DNA of 64,000 nucleotides from contig NZ_JAHKSN010000009.1 of NCBI RefSeq assembly GCF_018863415.1, positions 100,118-164,117 of the forward strand, given 5' to 3'. Shown here piece after piece: positions 61,837-64,000 of the stretch (position 1 is the first letter of the stretch; each line of letters starts with the position of its first letter). Position numbers and translations under genes: made by a program. The stretch is from Deinococcus aestuarii (GTDB lineage: Bacteria > Deinococcota > Deinococci > Deinococcales > Deinococcaceae). The notes under the pieces are model-generated. The model did not search any database. It was not told where the DNA came from and was given only the letters and a program-made list of their open reading frames with translations.

Positions 61837-63462
61837 ATGAACGACGATCAGGCGACCCGCAACGAGCACGGCACGGCCGCAGAGGACATCGGCGGCACCA
61901 CCGACCCCCACATGGGCCAGGGTGAGGGCGGGCAGACGCTGACCACCCGCCAGGGGCACCCGGTCCGCAACAATCAGCAGCAGCGCACGGTGGGCAGCCG
62001 CGGCCCCGCCACGCTGGAGAACTACCACTTTCTGGAGAAGATCAGCCACTTCGACCGCGAGCGCATCCCCGAGCGGGTCGTCCACGCCCGCGGCGCCGGG
62101 GCGCACGGCGTCTTCGAGGCGTACGGCACGGTCGGCGACGAGCCGGTGAGCAAGTTCACGCGGGCCAAACTCTTCCAGGAGAAGGGCAAGCAGACGCCCG
62201 TGTTCGTCCGCTTCTCCACGGTGATCCACTCCAGCCACTCGCCGGAGACGATGCGTGACCCACGCGGCTTCGCGGTCAAGTTCTACACGGAAGATGGCAA
62301 CTGGGACCTCGTGGGCAACAACCTCAAGGTCTTTTTCATCCGCGACGCGATCAAGTTCCCGGACGTGATCCACTCGCTCAAGCCCGACCCGGTGACGAAC
62401 CGGCAGGACGGCGGGCGCATCTTCGACTTCATGAGCAACACGCCCGAGGCGATGCACATGCTGACGCTGCTCTTCTCGCCGCACGGCATCCCGGCGAACT
62501 ACCGCCAGATGCAGGGCTCGGGCGTGAACACCTACAAGTGGGTGAACGACCGGGGCGAGGCCGTCCTCGTCAAGTATCACTGGGAGCCGGTGCAGGGCAT
62601 CAAGAACCTCACCCAGCCCGAGGCCGAGCAGATTCAGGGCAAGAACATCAACCACGCCACCCAGGACCTGTACGAGGCCATCGAGCGCGGCGACTTCCCG
62701 CAGTGGGAGCTCCTCGTCCAGATCATGTCGGACGACGACCACCCGGAGCTCGACTTCGATCCGCTCGACGATACCAAGACCTGGCCGCGCGACCAGTTCC
62801 CGTGGCTGCCGGTCGGGAGGATGACCCTGAACCGCAACCCCAAGAACTACTTCGCGGAGGTCGAGCAGGCCGCCTTCGGCACGGGCGTGCTGGTGGACGG
62901 GCTGGACTTCAGTGACGACAAGATGCTGGTGGGCCGCACCTTCTCGTACTCGGACACGCAGCGCTACCGGGTGGGCACCAACTACCTCCAGCTCCCGATC
63001 AACGCGCCGAAAAAGCACGTGGCGACCAACCAGCGCGACGGGCAGATGGCCTACCGGGTGGACACCGTGCCGGGACAGAACCCGCACGTCAACTACGAGC
63101 CCAACTCCACGAACGGGCTGACGGAGGCGCCGCGCGACGTGGCCGAGTACACCCCCTGGGTCGAGGGCCACCTCGTGCGCGAGAGCATCGACCGCACGAA
63201 CAACTTCGCGCAGGCGGGTGAGCAGTACCGCGCCTTCGAGGACTGGGAACGCGACGACCTGATCAATAACCTCGTGGAGAACATCTCGGCGGCCACGCCC
63301 GAGGTGCAGGCCCGCATGGTCGAACTCTTCACCCAATGCGACGAGGACTACGGGCGCCGGGTGGCCGAGGGGCTGGAGCAGGTGCGCCAGAGCCGCCAGG
63401 ACCGTGAGCACGAGGCTGTCGTTCAGGCGCAGGAACGGGCCAAGGAGGCGCAGCCTTTCTGA
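61837..63462 (+). CDS. katA: Catalase (clade-3 small-subunit type)
   Basis: 541 residues; the start [12 protein letters not shown] follows GGAAGGAGAG. After a polar N-terminus of about 50 residues, the catalase core has distal His83 ([12 protein letters not shown]), Asn161/162 ([12 protein letters not shown]) and the proximal haem tyrosine motif [14 protein letters not shown]. It decomposes H2O2 to water and O2 in the cytoplasm; in Deinococcus radiodurans the counterpart is a main oxidative-stress enzyme. Length fits small-subunit catalases (about 480-540). It is followed by a clear terminator. Confidence 0.95.
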   Translation: MNDDQATRNEHGTAAEDIGGTTDPHMGQGEGGQTLTTRQGHPVRNNQQQRTVGSRGPATLENYHFLEKISHFDRERIPERVVHARGAGAHGVFEAYGTVGDEPVSKFTRAKLFQEKGKQTPVFVRFSTVIHSSHSPETMRDPRGFAVKFYTEDGNWDLVGNNLKVFFIRDAIKFPDVIHSLKPDPVTNRQDGGRIFDFMSNTPEAMHMLTLLFSPHGIPANYRQMQGSGVNTYKWVNDRGEAVLVKYHWEPVQGIKNLTQPEAEQIQGKNINHATQDLYEAIERGDFPQWELLVQIMSDDDHPELDFDPLDDTKTWPRDQFPWLPVGRMTLNRNPKNYFAEVEQAAFGTGVLVDGLDFSDDKMLVGRTFSYSDTQRYRVGTNYLQLPINAPKKHVATNQRDGQMAYRVDTVPGQNPHVNYEPNSTNGLTEAPRDVAEYTPWVEGHLVRESIDRTNNFAQAGEQYRAFEDWERDDLINNLVENISAATPEVQARMVELFTQCDEDYGRRVAEGLEQVRQSRQDREHEAVVQAQERAKEAQPF

Positions 63463-63487
63463 AGTTCGGTTTGACGGTGTGAACGAA

Positions 63488-63522
63488 GCGTCCGGCCCTG
63501 GGAGTGGGGCCGGATGCTTTTT
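63488..63522 (+). terminator. Rho-independent terminator of catalase
   Basis: GCGTCCGGCCC (63488-63498) pairs with GGGCCGGATGC (63507-63517), one G-T pair, followed by TTTTT. Confidence 0.9.
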
Positions 63523-63568
63523 GGAGAGAGTTATGGAGTTGATTTTTGGGGGTGGCCTGGGTCGGTCA

Positions 63569-63603
63569 TCCCCCTCCCAGCCTCCCCCACGAGGGGGGAG
63601 GAG
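63569..63603 (-). repeat. REP-like intergenic repeat, reverse copy
   Basis: CCCCCTCCCAGCCTCCCCCA with CGAGGGGGGAGGAG; pairs with the forward copy at 63631-63661. Confidence 0.65.
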
Positions 63604-63630
63604 CAACAACGCTGGAGCCTGAGCTTTTTT

Positions 63631-63661
63631 CTCCCTCCCTCCTTGTGGGGGAGGGGGGGGC
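63631..63661 (+). repeat. REP-like intergenic repeat, forward copy
   Basis: CTCCCTCCCTCCTTGTGGGG followed by GAGGGGGGGGC, after a T6 tract. It forms an inverted pair with the preceding copy. Confidence 0.6.
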
Positions 63662-63694
63662 ACGACGCCAAGCCGCAACCTCCCCCAGCCCCCC

Positions 63695-64000
63695 TCACTT
63701 CTTCCGCGTCGCGCTCCACACGGCCGCTGCCACCCCGGCTCCGAGCAGGGCCAGCCCGATGTTCCGCGACTGCATCGAGCCTTCCGTGTACGCGCTCGTC
63801 TGGCGGACCATGCCGGGGTAGTCGCCGCGCTCGGCGAGCTGGCCGGAGGGCCGGTACATGATGTCGGCCTCGGGCGGGAGGGGCGGGCGGTCGCTCTGGG
63901 TGCCGGGGATGACGGCGGCCTCCATCGCCTTGTCGGTGGCGCGGGGGGCGATCTCACCGAGGGCGGCGATGCCCCGGCCCCCCCCGCCGACGAAGAGGTC
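63695..64000 (-). CDS. C-terminal end of a short-chain dehydrogenase/reductase (partial)
   Basis: The frame is open to the right edge of the window and the start is outside. The visible 101 residues begin DLFVGGGGRGIAALGEIAPR and continue ATDKAMEAAVIPGTQSDRPP, ending in a hydrophobic C-terminal helix IGLALLGAGVAAAVW before SATRKK. This pattern (VGGxG, APRxxD, a terminal hydrophobic helix) fits the C-terminus of the membrane-associated SDR group found in Deinococcus and actinobacteria. The catalytic Tyr-x-x-x-Lys lies outside the window, so the assignment is tentative. Confidence 0.6.
   Translation of the reverse strand, partial: DLFVGGGGRGIAALGEIAPRATDKAMEAAVIPGTQSDRPPLPPEADIMYRPSGQLAERGDYPGMVRQTSAYTEGSMQSRNIGLALLGAGVAAAVWSATRKK

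Overview
The window is about 64 kb of very GC-rich DNA that looks like a Deinococcus chromosome. The reasons are the gene families present (NADPH-type glutamate synthase, a small-subunit catalase with a long polar N-terminus, GAF/PAS histidine kinase, SPFH and KGG proteins), the G+C-saturated third codon positions, and several genes whose -10 hexamer sits about 6 nt before the start codon with no Shine-Dalgarno, the leaderless arrangement common in this genus. Genus assignment is inference. I saw no rRNA, tRNA, CRISPR array, transposase or prophage.

Region 1 (1-14.1 kb): small hypothetical genes; a three-gene operon (membrane protein, DUF2892-SRPBCC protein, zinc alcohol dehydrogenase); a minus-strand branched-chain amino-acid ABC operon with a LivM-LivG fusion and no binding-protein gene; a CHASE4-HAMP-GGDEF-EAL protein; a DMT exporter; a small unknown protein; a flavin amine oxidase. 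Region 2 (14.4-24.7 kb): gltB-gltD for ammonia assimilation, a 1009-residue sensor histidine kinase without an adjacent response regulator, and a KGG stress protein. Region 3 (24.8-32.2 kb): SPFH protein with a ribbon-helix-helix partner, a polytopic membrane protein, aldo/keto reductase, cyclodeaminase-like protein, DUF2231-Rieske fusion, a potassium channel with a zinc ribbon, and an APH-type phosphotransferase. Region 4 (32.2-40.1 kb): two GT4 glycosyltransferases, two large lipoproteins (FN3/malectin; Ig-like/beta-propeller) and an exported seven-blade WD40 protein.

Region 5 (40.4-61.5 kb) is the unusual part. It holds a two-domain peptidoglycan hydrolase without signal peptide, a small protein with a repeated GVTSID motif, a 989-residue BTAD/NB-ARC/TPR regulator on the minus strand, and, divergent from it, six consecutive genes (869, 591, 389, 746, 766 and 1006 residues) that I read as diverged relatives of one module. 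The last three also carry tandem ~95-residue beta-type repeats, and the largest has an OmpA-like segment between proline-rich linkers. A 113-residue protein, a stand-alone copy of a protease N-terminal domain, and a trypsin-like serine protease with the same domain close the block. Three GTGACA direct repeats at exact 15-bp spacing lie between regulator and operon. I cannot assign this cluster to a described system.

Region 6 (61.5-64 kb): catalase and the C-terminal end of a short-chain dehydrogenase cut by the window edge. A family of palindromic GC-rich intergenic repeats (REP/BIME-like), often in inverted pairs, is scattered through the window.
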